Positions 11,310 to 21,059 of a stretch of 64,000 bases of DNA are shown here, in pieces. Positions within the stretch are counted from its first letter, which is position 1. The number at the start of each line of letters is the position of its first letter. Location of the stretch: positions 372,001 through 436,000 of the forward strand of contig NW_026705393.1 in NCBI RefSeq assembly GCF_029867415.1, written 5' to 3'. The translations under genes were made by a program, and so were the position numbers. The stretch comes from Vicia villosa. Taxonomy: Eukaryota > Streptophyta > Magnoliopsida > Fabales > Fabaceae. The notes under the pieces were generated by a model. The model worked only from the letters and a program-made list of their open reading frames with translations, had not been told where the DNA came from and did not search any database.

Positions 11310-11830
11310 TGTTTGTTTTAAGTGTGGGGAGCACCTAGGAGAGGGTCCAGGAGGTTGGTTACACAGAAGGAAGGTATTATAGCACCCTAAGTATTCCTAG
11401 TACTCTACGGGATCCCTTTATTGTTTATGTTTATACTTTGGGTTGTTTGTTGTTTGGTTACTGAGAAAGTTTCTCCTTTATGATATGAGAGAGAGAATTG
11501 AAAGAAGACTTGGAAACTTACTGTTTGTTGGTTTGTTGTTTGCTCGCAAAGATTCCTTGTGAATCTTATGCCTACATATCCCTAATGAAAGTCAGAGCTT
11601 TCTATATTCGGGGAACTAATAGGGAAATTAATTGAATTTTGTGTCTTGTTCAAAGCCCGAGATTGAAGCTAAAATTGATCTCTGTTTTAGATAAAAGAGA
11701 CAAGTCATCATCTTAACAGGGAGATATCTCACCACCACAAACGTTTTTTTGAGGAAAAAAAAAGGTATTCTTTTCACAATAAGAGAGGAACCTTACTTGG
11801 AATGTCCCAAGTACTCTAGTTGCGTCTTTG
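11310..11830 (-). mobile_element. Partial Ogre-family LTR fragment
   Basis: A GGTTGGTTACACAG...AGCACCCTAAGTATTCC block (about 11352-11400) followed by GGGATCCC matches the block at 37917-37965 of the Ogre-type solo LTR in wording and order. It belongs to the LTR 3' part in minus orientation. I cannot fix either end and see no target-site duplication. Confidence 0.45.
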
Positions 11831-11929
11831 TACAGGAAAGAAGTAATCATAAGGGAAGGACAACAAGTCTGGATTTTTTAATCAACAAAACATGCCACCT
11901 AACCTAAATGAGAAATGATTGATAATGTT

Positions 11930-12066
11930 TGTATTTTTTTAATGTGGTGTAATAGAAGGAATATCTTTTGTAGAGATGAATCATGTCTCACTTCTATATA
12001 GAAGAAGATTTGAATTTTTGACTGTCTTGTACAAATGAGACACTTATTATGAGACGGAGGGAGTAA
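11930..12066. mobile_element. Degenerate Stowaway-like MITE remnant
   Basis: The right terminus, GAGACGGAGGGAGTA (12052-12066), is the standard Stowaway end. The left terminus is lost. Inside are imperfect inverted GTCTCA and TGAGAC motifs. Confidence 0.4.
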
Positions 12067-13218
12067 CTGGTAAGAATTTTCTGTTTTTGAGAGAGTTGTC
12101 GAAACGGTAACTATGGAGTAATGGGATGGTTTAAAGTAGTGAATGGGGGTTCATCTTCAACCTCTGACGGGTTGAGCCATGACCTGAACCGGGTCTGAAT
12201 CAGGTCTAACATTAACATATTAAATGCAAACAGACACTAATCTCTACATTAATGAAATATTGAAAATAATTAAATAACTACATAGCAACGCAAAGTGAAA
12301 TGGAAATATAATTGCATGTTTTATGAGATTTCTAGCTTGCAATAACTTCAATATGTACCTTAGTAGTAAAAGACATAAAATCAGGTAGTAAGAAATTACA
12401 CTAATGCACAAATTAAATTAAACAAGGCTCTCGCAAAAGAGATATCAGACAATAAGGCAAAAACAGACAGCACTAACCTGATCGAACTCTATATAACTGA
12501 TCAAGCAATCATGTTGTCTTTAGCTTTCTCCACTTAGCAAATAACAGCTACCTGCTCACCCAAAACTAAATGATTCACAATAAACACCAAATCTGAACAG
12601 AAGAATTTTGAAAGTTAGTAAAGTTAACTCACCTTGGTAACATTGGCAGCAAGGCTGTTAAGAACAGCTTCAACATAAACCACGCATTTCTTGAGACATC
12701 CATCTCAGATCTTCTTAAAGTCACCAAAAAGGTCCCGTGAAGGTAAAAATCACTTCAACTCTTTCAGATCGTGTAGATTTCTCAGCGGTCAAACGGATCC
12801 AGAAGAAGTAAACTCGGTTCTGTTGAATGATGGAAGTGGAAACAAATGAAAGTCGTTACGTGAAAGCGGAATCCTCCGTTGAACACTGAAACCAAGAACA
12901 TTCCTTCGATTCCTTAGAAAGGAGATGTAATAGATAGCATGGAAATGACATTTGTTTCTATGACGGAGGTAATAAAAGTGAATTGAAAACATTCTATACA
13001 AATAAATAACGTGATAACTAAATAAAAAAATAGTAGTAGTATTTATTTAATCCAACGGTAACTAGGTACATCCACAGTTTACGGATAAGTTAGAATCATG
13101 ATTCATGGGTTAGATAGGTACACCAACGGTAACTAGTACATCCACTGATAAGTCACGTCACGGGTTCCATTGTTGAACTTTTACTTTCGAGAACATTTTA
13201 TAATTTTATGCTATTTAT
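12067..13218. other. Non-coding stretch, one exon-like scrap
   Basis: No gene is recognised. On the minus strand, a 24-codon open piece ending ..NSLAANVTK at 12633 is followed by a good donor (GTGAGT at 12627-12632), but an in-frame stop lies just upstream, so it is at best a gene scrap. A local direct repeat, CAACGGTAACTAG..TACATCCAC, occurs at about 13050 and 13123. Confidence 0.3.
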
Positions 13219-13220
13219 TA

Positions 13221-13461
13221 CTCCCTCCGTCCCACAATGAGTGACCCAGCACACCATTTCACACAGATTAAGAAAAGTGTAAAAAAGTAAGAGAGATAAT
13301 ATTGCTTTTACCATAGTACCCTTATCATGTATTGAGAATGATGAACTTTTTAATAATTAGAGGGTAGAATTGGAAAAAAAGATGTTGGAAATTGAAATGG
13401 GTCATTCATTTTGGGACATCATTTTATTCCAAATGGGTCACTCATTGTGGGACGGAGGGAG
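13221..13461. mobile_element. Stowaway MITE, intact ends
   Basis: This is a 241-bp element with perfect 28-bp terminal inverted repeats starting CTCCCTCCGTCCCACAATGA. TA target-site duplications lie at 13219-13220 and 13462-13463. There is no coding capacity. An internal GGGTCATTCATTTTGGGACA partly repeats the terminus. Ends and TSD fit the Tc1/mariner Stowaway class. Confidence 0.9.
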
Positions 13462-13499
13462 TAAATTCAAAGAAAAAAAATTTAATTGTCTTGTCACTT

Positions 13500-14219
13500 T
13501 TAACGGTATTTAAAATTGGGTCCTGCTAACATGTGTTCTAAAGATACATTATAATTAGAAAAGGTTAAATATAATTAAAGATAATAAAATCATATTTAAA
13601 GTATTTTAATGTCTATGATTAAACTTCTCCAAGACTTTTTTGTGTAAGTTATTTTCTTCAACGACTCTTTTTTGTCTCTCTATATAAGGAGATGAAGACT
13701 TGAAAAAAAATTACAAATCTTTGACAATCAAAATAGTTGTTATCCTGTCAAATCAAAAGCACAAGTTTAACTTATAATTTCTTAACATTTGTATATTCTA
13801 GAAATTATTAAGTCTTAAGAGTCTTATTGAATTGTTTATTTTTACCTCTGATTGTATATCAACTCTGACTCTATATCAAATGTAACATCCAGATTATCTT
13901 TCAGCTAATTAGGATAGATTATTATAAGCCTCTTGCTTTTGTACTTGTGTGTTTAAGCATTGAAAATCTCTAGTTTGTGTGCTTGAGAAATTAAAATCTT
14001 AAGTGATTATGGTGAAATTCTTTGGAAGTGCTAGAGGACTGGACTACTCTTGTTTTGTGGGAGGGACCAGGAAAAATTGCTTATGTCTCTCTTTTGTTAA
14101 CTCTCTAATTATGAACTTGTTTTATCCGCTGCAAACAACCAGATTCTAGACCTTGTGTTCATAATCTGATAATAGTGTATTATAAAAGAAAGAAATAAAA
14201 AGCTAACATAATTCAACCC
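13500..14219 (+). mobile_element. Decayed LTR remnant, probably SIRE-type
   Basis: This AT-rich sequence has a TATA-like CTATATAAGG (13679-13688), then a long leader. It ends in AATTCAACCC, a wording typical of SIRE/Maximus U5. The boundary at 14219 is set by the next LTR start. There is no coding content. Confidence 0.35.
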
Positions 14220-14998
14220 TGTAAGAATAAGATTTGGTTATGTATATGGCCTTATATTTTGATAACATTACATGATATCTTAGAGAATAATTTAGTACTC
14301 TAACAATTTCTGTCTAGTGTGCAGCTTTTGCTAACAGGTTTTGACTCTGAAGAAAAGGCGTGTGACATCATCAGGTCCTAAACTAAACACACTCTGACTC
14401 TGGAAGTAACCAGTGGGTGTTTACAAAGACGTTGTCAAGTTCTAAAATGCTTCTAAAACAACGGTTCTAATGAACGTTAGTGATAGAGCTTCTGATTATG
14501 TCTCTTGAGGAAGAGTTTCTGTAGACTCCTTTAGTTCTGAGATTCTGTTGTCCAAATTCTGGAGATTCTGTTGTCCAAATTCTAAAGATTATTAAGACAA
14601 GGTTCTAGAAGAACAATCTCTAAAGATTCTAGAGATAGAGATTTTTTTGTCCAAATTCTGAAAATTCTGAAGACAAGGTTCTGGAAGAATAAGTTATGAA
14701 GATTCTAAAGACATATTTTGAAAACCAAGTGTTGAAGACTCTAAAGACAAGGTTCTGGATGAATAAGTTCTAAAGACTCTAAAGATTTAGGCTCTGGAGA
14801 TTTAAGTTTTGGTCCTTCTAAGCATGCTTTATTTTTAACTATCAGAAGCCTCTGAAAATTAGAAGATAAGATCAAAATTGGTTTGTATACGAGGTACATA
14901 TGTTTCCACTATCCAGATAGGGTTGCACAAGGACTATACTACAGTATTATATAGTCGACCACTCCCTTACTGATTGTTCTGGAAAAGCAATTGAAATT
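14220..14998 (+). mobile_element. 5' LTR of old SIRE-like element, first part
   Basis: It starts TGTAAGAATAAG, a decayed TG terminus, and is cut at 14998 by a solo LTR. The remainder resumes at 25871. It is rich in AAGACAAGGTTCTGG-type direct repeats. Confidence 0.55.
14540..14800 (+). repeat. Imperfect direct repeats in old LTR
   Basis: AGATTCTGTTGTCCAAATTC occurs twice in immediate succession near 14541-14580. A longer unit built on AAGACAAGGTTCTGGAAGAA, AAGTTCTAAAG and GACTCTAAAGA then recurs three to four times with drift. It is an old minisatellite within U3. Confidence 0.6.
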
Positions 14999-15325
14999 TG
15001 TAGCAACCTGCCCTAAAAATTATGACTTTTAGAGTCGCCGCCTATTCTGCCAAGGCGAATAGGAAACCTTTACGAAATTACAGAGATTCAGGATAAGATA
15101 CTATATTCAGGTCGAGGGAAGGTGTTAGACACCCTCAACCATTTCCTAAGGTTTTCACTACAAGGTTAAAAATTATGGCTAACATAAAGAAAGGTGACAG
15201 AAAGTTAAATAGGGTTAAAGACTAATTATTTGAACATGATTAGAGTTTGGAGGAGGGGGACTTGCCTTGTTGCCAAGTGCCTACGTATCTCCTTAGAGAG
15301 AATCAGAGTCAACGTAGTTCAGGGA

Positions 15326-15461
15326 AGGGTTGTACGCCCTTAGAATTAGAATTGGTTTTGATATGGTTTTGGAGGCTTTTTGAGTGGCCTATCGTAGTTG
15401 TGATAATTCGTAGTTTTGAAAAGGTTTTGGGAAGTGTTTTAAGGTTTGGGCGTACAACCCT
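15326..15461 (-). repeat. Conserved LTR stem-loop arms (14 bp)
   Basis: AGGGTTGTACGCCC (15326-15339) and its exact complement GGGCGTACAACCCT (15448-15461) flank about 108 bp. The same 14-bp arms occur in the related solo LTR at 29771-29784 and 29950-29963. Confidence 0.7.
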
Positions 15462-16109
15462 GATTTTAATATGTACTATTAACCGCAATGATCAATAGAC
15501 TCGATCACCATAGTTAACAGAATAGTAGTGTATTATTACCAATTTTAATTGATAGATTCAATTATCACTAATAATAAATAAGAGTATTTTTTAGGAATTT
15601 TAATAATCAGTTTGTATCATTACCCCTTGTAATCGATTGATTCGATTATAAATAATAATGAATTTATAGGGAACATAGGCTAATCATCGCAACCAATAAA
15701 AATGGTTGAAACCTTTTAACCAAATAAAACTTATTATCTTAATTAAATAAATATTTTAAGAAAATTGATTATTGCCCATCACGATTAATGGATTTAATCG
15801 GAACGAATCAATAAATTAGAAATTTAATATTTATGATATATATTAATTTATTTAAGAAAATGATTTATTATTATATAAATAAATATTAAGAAAAAGAATT
15901 AAATAAAATATATAAATTAATTAAAATTTATAAGTTATTAGAGATTTTGATTCAATGTGGTCGTCACTAGGGTACATGGCATAGGGAATAAATCTGGGGC
16001 GTTTGATTGAAGCTAGTGGTAATTGAATGGTCAGATCTGGAAGGTTTATGGTAGGGCGCACGGGCAGAAGTATATAGGATCACACAGAAAAATTTCAGAA
16101 AAAAATATA

Positions 16110-16180
16110 TGTGGGAGCTGGGTATCGAACCCACGCCCCCAGACTCAACCCACACGTCCACCAACTCAACTGAATCCCAT
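16110..16180 (-). other. tRNA-like relic with Pol III B box inside LTR
   Basis: On the minus strand there is an A-box-like GAGTTGGTGG. About 30 nt later comes a perfect B box GGTTCGATACC, whose T-stem is TGGG/CCCA. The ends can pair as TGGGA/TCCCA. The anticodon arm is not convincing, so this is a tRNA-derived or tRNA-like segment and not a functional tRNA gene. Confidence 0.45.
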
Positions 16181-16610
16181 ATCCGTTAACCAAACGCTTT
16201 CAAATAAATATATAAAAAAACCAAATAAACCAACTAAAACGCGCGCGCGAATTCAAATAGGCCAGTGGCATGAGGACACATCATCATCGTCCCCAAAGAA
16301 TCTGCAAAAAAACTGTGAAATTACCTACGAAATTGCTACGAATTATTTCGTAGCCTGTGTACCTGGAAAATAACGAATAGAGCATATATGTATATAAATC
16401 TTTCGCACCACCCCCAATCCCTTCGTTTTAATCACGCGAATCTAACCATGCTCCTAATTTAACCTAACTTTACTCCTAACAGAGAAACCCCAAATTAAAC
16501 CCTAAAAGCTCAACTCGGCCTCCAATGGCCGTTCACGTATAGAATGCCCAGAAACTCAATTAAAACTCAGGAAATGTTCACAAAAATCACACAAAACATA
16601 ATACATAAAC

Positions 16611-18171
16611 TGTTAGACGCTGGCCTTAGGATCTAGAGGGGGGGTGAATAGATCTTACACAGTTTTACGGAATTAATTGAACTTTAAGCAGAAGTGATTC
16701 TGAATCGACTTGCGTCTATTCCGAACCACTATTGAAACGATTGTATATGTGTTAAAACCACTAACCAGCTTGAGATAAACGATAAGAGAATACACTATAG
16801 AATCAATACGTCGCTCTATTGAAAATCAATTAACTTCTTATATGATGAACGACGTTTGCAATGCAGTAATAGTGAAAGAAGCAAAAACACAAACACTTGG
16901 TGATAATGATCAAATTGATGGTGATTCAATATGTGATGGATTGTGATGTTTATATAAGTTCTTAATTCACAATCTTAACACTCGAATCGTTGATCAATTT
17001 GCTATTATAACCAAATATGAACAGAACGTAAATGAAAAGGTAAAAGCGACAAGAACACGATATTTGTTTAGGCAGTTCGTCGATCGTCCTCGCTACGACT
17101 ACGTCTGCCCCCAATTCCAAACTGAAATTGGGAAATCTTTCATTAATGTTGAAAGCAGTTTATACAAAGAAGATAACAAAGCGATAAACCATAAACCAAT
17201 TATGTCGATCCTTTGAATCTTCTTCCCCCTTAATCTTGAGTCAGATCAAGGTTATCCAAGAGCTTCACTTGATCCCTTTTCTGTAGTGTCTTGAATTGCC
17301 TTGAACCCTTGTTCTTCAATCTTCACACTCAGATGGATCCTCAATGAAACCTCTTGATAAAAACCCCCAAGAAACACCTATCTTGGAGGACAAAACCCGC
17401 AGATTTTATTCACCAAAAACCCCACAAATCTTCACCCACTAGGAATCTTCAATTCCGTTCCATGGACGTTATCGAACTCGATCACTAACCCTCAACGCAA
17501 GAATGATTATGTGTAATTGTGTTGGAGATGACGAAGAACGAAGATGAGAAGCCTTTGTGTATCTTTCAGTCTTTGGTGTTGTTCTCAATAATTGAACCTT
17601 GGACAATATATATGAGAGCTTTTCAGTTGATGTAGAGAAAACCAGAAATTTTGACAGTTTTGATCAGATAGGTCGACCTAATTTTGGGCTGGGTCGACCT
17701 AACAGAGCTGCATATACTTTGGAAGTCAGTTTTGATCAGATAGGTCGACCTAATTTAGGACTGGGTCGACCTAACAGAGCTGCATATCTTTTGGATGTCA
17801 TTTGTTCCCAGTTAGGTCGACCTGTCAAAGAGGTAGGTCGACCAGAATCCACTTCAGATGCGTTTTGGGGCAAATCTTCAGTTTAGGTCGACCTAGTTGA
17901 TGTGTGAGTCGACCTAGCAGAAGTATGTGGAATTTTCTCCATTTTAGGTCGACCTGGGTTGACAGTAGGTCGACCTAACTGCTGCTTTTCTGCATTCTTC
18001 TTGTTTTGCTTGTGTTGAGTCGACCTATATGCATAATAGGTCGACCTGTTCTGACATGAGTGATCAATGCTTGCTTTTCTTTGAGTTTTCTGCTTCCACC
18101 TTGTTGCTTGTATGCTCATTGAGTTTGCCATGAATCAAAAACATCTTTGTGAGTGTAATCTTGTATTTACA
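16611..18171 (-). mobile_element. 3' LTR of the Maximus-like element
   Basis: It runs TGTTAGACGC to ..TTTACA in plus orientation. A minus-strand TATATAAA lies at 16949-16956, so U3 is the right-hand 1.2 kb and holds the palindrome array. The U5 end has the G-rich AGGGGGGGTGAATAGATC (16637-16654). Confidence 0.92.
17670..18047. repeat. Paired AGGTCGACCT palindrome array, 3' LTR
   Basis: Twelve GTCGAC cores start at 17672, 17693, 17744, 17765, 17816, 17837, 17887, 17908, 17948, 17969, 18019 and 18040. They form six pairs with exactly 21 bp within each pair, and steps of 51, 51, 50, 40 and 50 bp between pairs. Most are the full palindrome AGGTCGACCT, some extended to TAGGTCGACCTA. The second of a pair is often GGGTCGACCT or GAGTCGACCT. 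The array lies in U3, roughly 0.7-1.1 kb upstream of the TATA. Confidence 0.95.
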
Positions 18172-18185
18172 TACTCCCCCTTTTT
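18172..18185 (-). other. Polypurine tract
   Basis: The minus strand reads AAAAAGGGGGAGTA immediately before the 3' LTR. This is the plus-strand primer site for reverse transcription and confirms the element's orientation. Confidence 0.85.
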
Positions 18186-18609
18186 GATGATGGCAAACCA
18201 GTAGTCGAGTAGTCGAAGCTTTGGTAGTAAGTGATAAAGACTCAACAAAGCTCCCCCGTACATTTAGCATCTATCTCTCAACAAGGCAATCTCTTAACAA
18301 AGCTCCCCCGTACACTCAGCATCTATCTCCCCCTTTGACAACATCAAAAAAAAAAGAAATGCACGAGTAATAGAAACCAGAGACAGTATAAAATAGATAA
18401 GGCAGGAACGTAGCACACGTAATCGTTAACAGAAGCAAGTAGAGGTGACATAGTATTCAAAAAAAACTTTTAATGTTACAACCAAGCACACATAATATTC
18501 AGACAAATTTAAAAGAAAACTAAACTAAGTACTTAGAAATCATTAGTAAATATTCATGACAATGATGGAATGAGATGTAATGATATGATGGAGTGAAAAG
18601 ATATGCATC

Positions 18610-20109
18610 CTAACGCCTTCCCCGTCTTCCTCTTCCTCTTTGAAATGTTTGAGGACGGTCTTCTTCAACTTGTTCCAATAGATCAAGCACGGAGTGGTTT
18701 AGAGTATTGAAGCTTTGACTTATGTTGGCATGACGATGCAATGCGGTTTCCTCAAACTGATTTTGTCTTAGAGTCGAGTTGGAGGCAAAAGTCTCAAAAT
18801 CGCTTTTGTGGTCTTGAACTAAGTTGTACAACGATTGATATTGTCGTTGTTGTTCTTCATAACGATCTTGTTGGAGCTGTTGCATGTGTTGGTATTGGAG
18901 CTGTTGTGTGTCGAAGTGTTGTTGTAGGAGTTGCATATTCTCTAACATGGAAATGATGTTGGTTTGATCCGGCGGAGGCGGAGCCGTGTATCCCCAAGGG
19001 ATATCCTCTTGTTGTGAAGGAACATATCTCCAATTTGCATCCGTATGTTGTGCAACATCTTCCATGTGGTGATCATCATCATTTGCATTGTCTTGATCAA
19101 GTCCTTCTTCTTCATTTCCTGCATTGTTTCCAAACTCCGTGGGATCATCATAATTGTAAATAACCTTCCCTGTTCCCTTTTGAATAAGATAGTAGGTTTT
19201 CCTAACTGGATTCCAATGGTATCCCATAAGAGTCAAGGTGGTTTGTGAGAATTCTTGAGATTGGTGTATGCGGATGTAGTGTAAGTGATCAAGCCGCATG
19301 CCGAAGTGATTGACAATTGTTTGAATGATTGATCCATAACACAGGGCTGTAGTTTTCTGTTGGACTTCATGAAACTTAGCAGCTAGGAAGTAAGGCCAAT
19401 GTATACGCGTTCTGTTTTGCAGCAGATACATGAGTACAACTTCATTCCTTTCAATTCTTGAGTACCCTCCTGCTCTTGGTCGAATGATTCTTGAGATGAC
19501 CCAATTTAGGAGCCTAGGGTCTCGCTTCAGGTGACCGGCTGTTATTGTTTCATTAGGTCTGTCAAACACGGAAGGGTCTTTGAGAATAGACTTCATGTAG
19601 GCCACATGGTCGTAGTTCCCCGGTACATCCCCGTCTTCCATACAGAATTCATCACCTACAATTTTGAGACCAAAGATACTAATCCAAGCCCGTTTGTCAA
19701 CAACATGCGACCTAGAGCCCATTTTGAATCGGAAATTACAACCCTCCCCTTTTGTAAATCCTGCATAGAAAGCCCTGACAGTATTTTCACAGTACGGAGT
19801 ATCACATTGCACTAAGGGATGAATATTTTGATGTTCAATCAAAGCAGCGACATCGGGGATATGCATGTTTTTGACAAGATTTGGATCATAGGTATATTGC
19901 TTAACAATTTTTCTTTTCATCTGCCATTTCTCAAAATTTTCCCTACAATCAGGATGAACAAGAGCACTTACCGGTTGAGATGATGAACCAGAGGCAATTT
20001 CCTTTCCCTTTCTTGATTTGGGAGGCATGGTTGTTGATGATTTGTGTGAGAGTGATGATTTTTTTTTGACACTCTTTGAACTTGAGGAATTAGGGTTGGC
20101 CGTACACAA
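18610..20109 (-). CDS. Accessory ORF, putative plant transposon-protein type
   Basis: This is an intact 499-residue ORF inside the non-autonomous copia element, in the place where pol should end. A basic S/K-rich N-terminus leads to a second possible start, MPPKSRKGKE, at 20028. A globular middle includes AFYAGFTKGEGCNFRFKMGS and RRDPRLLNWV-like text. A D/E/H-rich acidic segment follows, then a Q-rich coiled-coil-like segment (about residues 380-430) and a basic RGRGRRGRR tail. The FYA..F pattern and length resemble the putative plant transposon protein family found in many legume elements. I place it there with moderate confidence. No catalytic motif is visible. Its openness in a young element suggests it was intact at insertion. 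A palindrome array lies 60 bp upstream of the start. Confidence 0.65.
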   Translation of the reverse strand: MCTANPNSSSSKSVKKKSSLSHKSSTTMPPKSRKGKEIASGSSSQPVSALVHPDCRENFEKWQMKRKIVKQYTYDPNLVKNMHIPDVAALIEHQNIHPLVQCDTPYCENTVRAFYAGFTKGEGCNFRFKMGSRSHVVDKRAWISIFGLKIVGDEFCMEDGDVPGNYDHVAYMKSILKDPSVFDRPNETITAGHLKRDPRLLNWVISRIIRPRAGGYSRIERNEVVLMYLLQNRTRIHWPYFLAAKFHEVQQKTTALCYGSIIQTIVNHFGMRLDHLHYIRIHQSQEFSQTTLTLMGYHWNPVRKTYYLIQKGTGKVIYNYDDPTEFGNNAGNEEEGLDQDNANDDDHHMEDVAQHTDANWRYVPSQQEDIPWGYTAPPPPDQTNIISMLENMQLLQQHFDTQQLQYQHMQQLQQDRYEEQQRQYQSLYNLVQDHKSDFETFASNSTLRQNQFEETALHRHANISQSFNTLNHSVLDLLEQVEEDRPQTFQRGRGRRGRR

Positions 20110-20168
20110 TGATATGAGAATGAGTGGGAAAGAAAAGAGGAATGATTATGAATGAATGGGGATGGGTC

Positions 20169-20371
20169 GGGTCGACCAACAGACCCAAATTTGGAAATTT
20201 TGACGCAGTAGGTCGACCTAAATGAAGGCTGGGTCGACCTAACAGATAAGCCTTTAAAAAGTTGCAGATTAGGTCGACCTAAAAAGAGGGTAGGTCGACG
20301 TAACTGGGCATTTTTGGTTTCTGCTGAAAGTTTTCTTCTGTAGGTCGACTCAGATGCAAGTTAGGTCGACC
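20169..20371. repeat. Paired GTCGAC palindrome array upstream of accessory ORF
   Basis: GTCGAC cores start at 20171, 20212, 20233, 20273, 20294, 20344 and 20365. Three pairs have exactly 21 bp within the pair, with 40 and 50 bp between pairs, plus one single site 41 bp beyond. This is the same geometry as in the LTRs, though the sequence between sites is different. The nearest core is about 60 bp upstream of the ORF start at 20109 on the minus strand. Confidence 0.92.
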
Positions 20372-20879
20372 TAAGTTGCTTCAAATGATTGAAATGCCTT
20401 AGGGATGTTACTATATGATGCATTTATGCTTAGTTACTTGCTTGTATGCCCAAAACATGATATGTTATGAATGGAGATGATAGACACATATATGTAATTG
20501 AGATATATAGATAAACATATATGAAGTCACTATAAGCATGTTAATTGATAGCATATTATAGTATCAATAAATTTTTTGGAAGTGAACAATAAACATGTTA
20601 CCGCTTTCTCAATATGTAGGTGTTTTGTCATCATTGTGTGGAATCCTCTTGTCAGTGTGCCATACTCCTAGATTTGATGATGAATTGTCTTGATAGAATG
20701 TTTCATAACTTGATTGCTTGATTTTGCGAAAAACTCATCTTGTATCGACTACTTGATGTTCTCCCGGATGCGGGACAGGGTCCCAAACATTATTCTGCTT
20801 AGAATAGGTTTAAATTTCCTTGCAATGCAACTTGCCAATTGCACATCAAGTAATGCGACCTTTTTGTTTTTCGGGTTAA
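20372..20879. other. Non-coding internal region of Maximus-like element
   Basis: This AT-rich sequence lies between the palindrome array and the protease scrap, at the site where most of pol has been lost. I see no domain in it. Confidence 0.5.
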
Positions 20880-21059
20880 CTTGTATTTTTGATGTATCTT
20901 ATACATTAGTGGTGGCCCGGTCACCTACATTTCCTTTGTCAAGAATAGTTCTTCATAGATGACATACCAAAAGTGATATGTCTCCCTTTATGTGTCTTGA
21001 GCACCAGCTGTCAAGGAACCACCACCTTTCGGCGATGTCAAGACACTTTTCCTGCAAAA
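20880..21059 (-). pseudogene. Copia protease scrap
   Basis: Right after the gag frame the minus strand reads CLDIAERWWFLDSWCSRHIK. This is the copia protease entry motif (usually WYLDSGCSRHMTG) with the catalytic-loop Gly replaced by Trp. Stops follow within 15 codons. It shows that pol was once present and was lost between here and about 20400. Confidence 0.65.

Noticed and set aside
12789..13001. 70-codon minus-strand ORF
   Set aside because: No recognisable protein pattern and no splice or promoter context. AT-rich chance frame.
16110..16180. A functional tRNA gene
   Set aside because: The T-arm and B box are good, but the anticodon arm and full acceptor stem do not form convincingly.
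17670..18047. CRISPR-like regular repeat spacing
   Set aside because: The sequence is a plant nuclear transposon. Repeats are 10-12 bp palindromes, spacers are not unique, and no cas genes are present.
17599..18131. LTR open frames with LGRPN repeats on both strands (also 23844-24376)
   Set aside because: They are produced by the GTCGAC palindrome array. Gaps of 40 and 50 bp break the frame and no start or domain supports coding.
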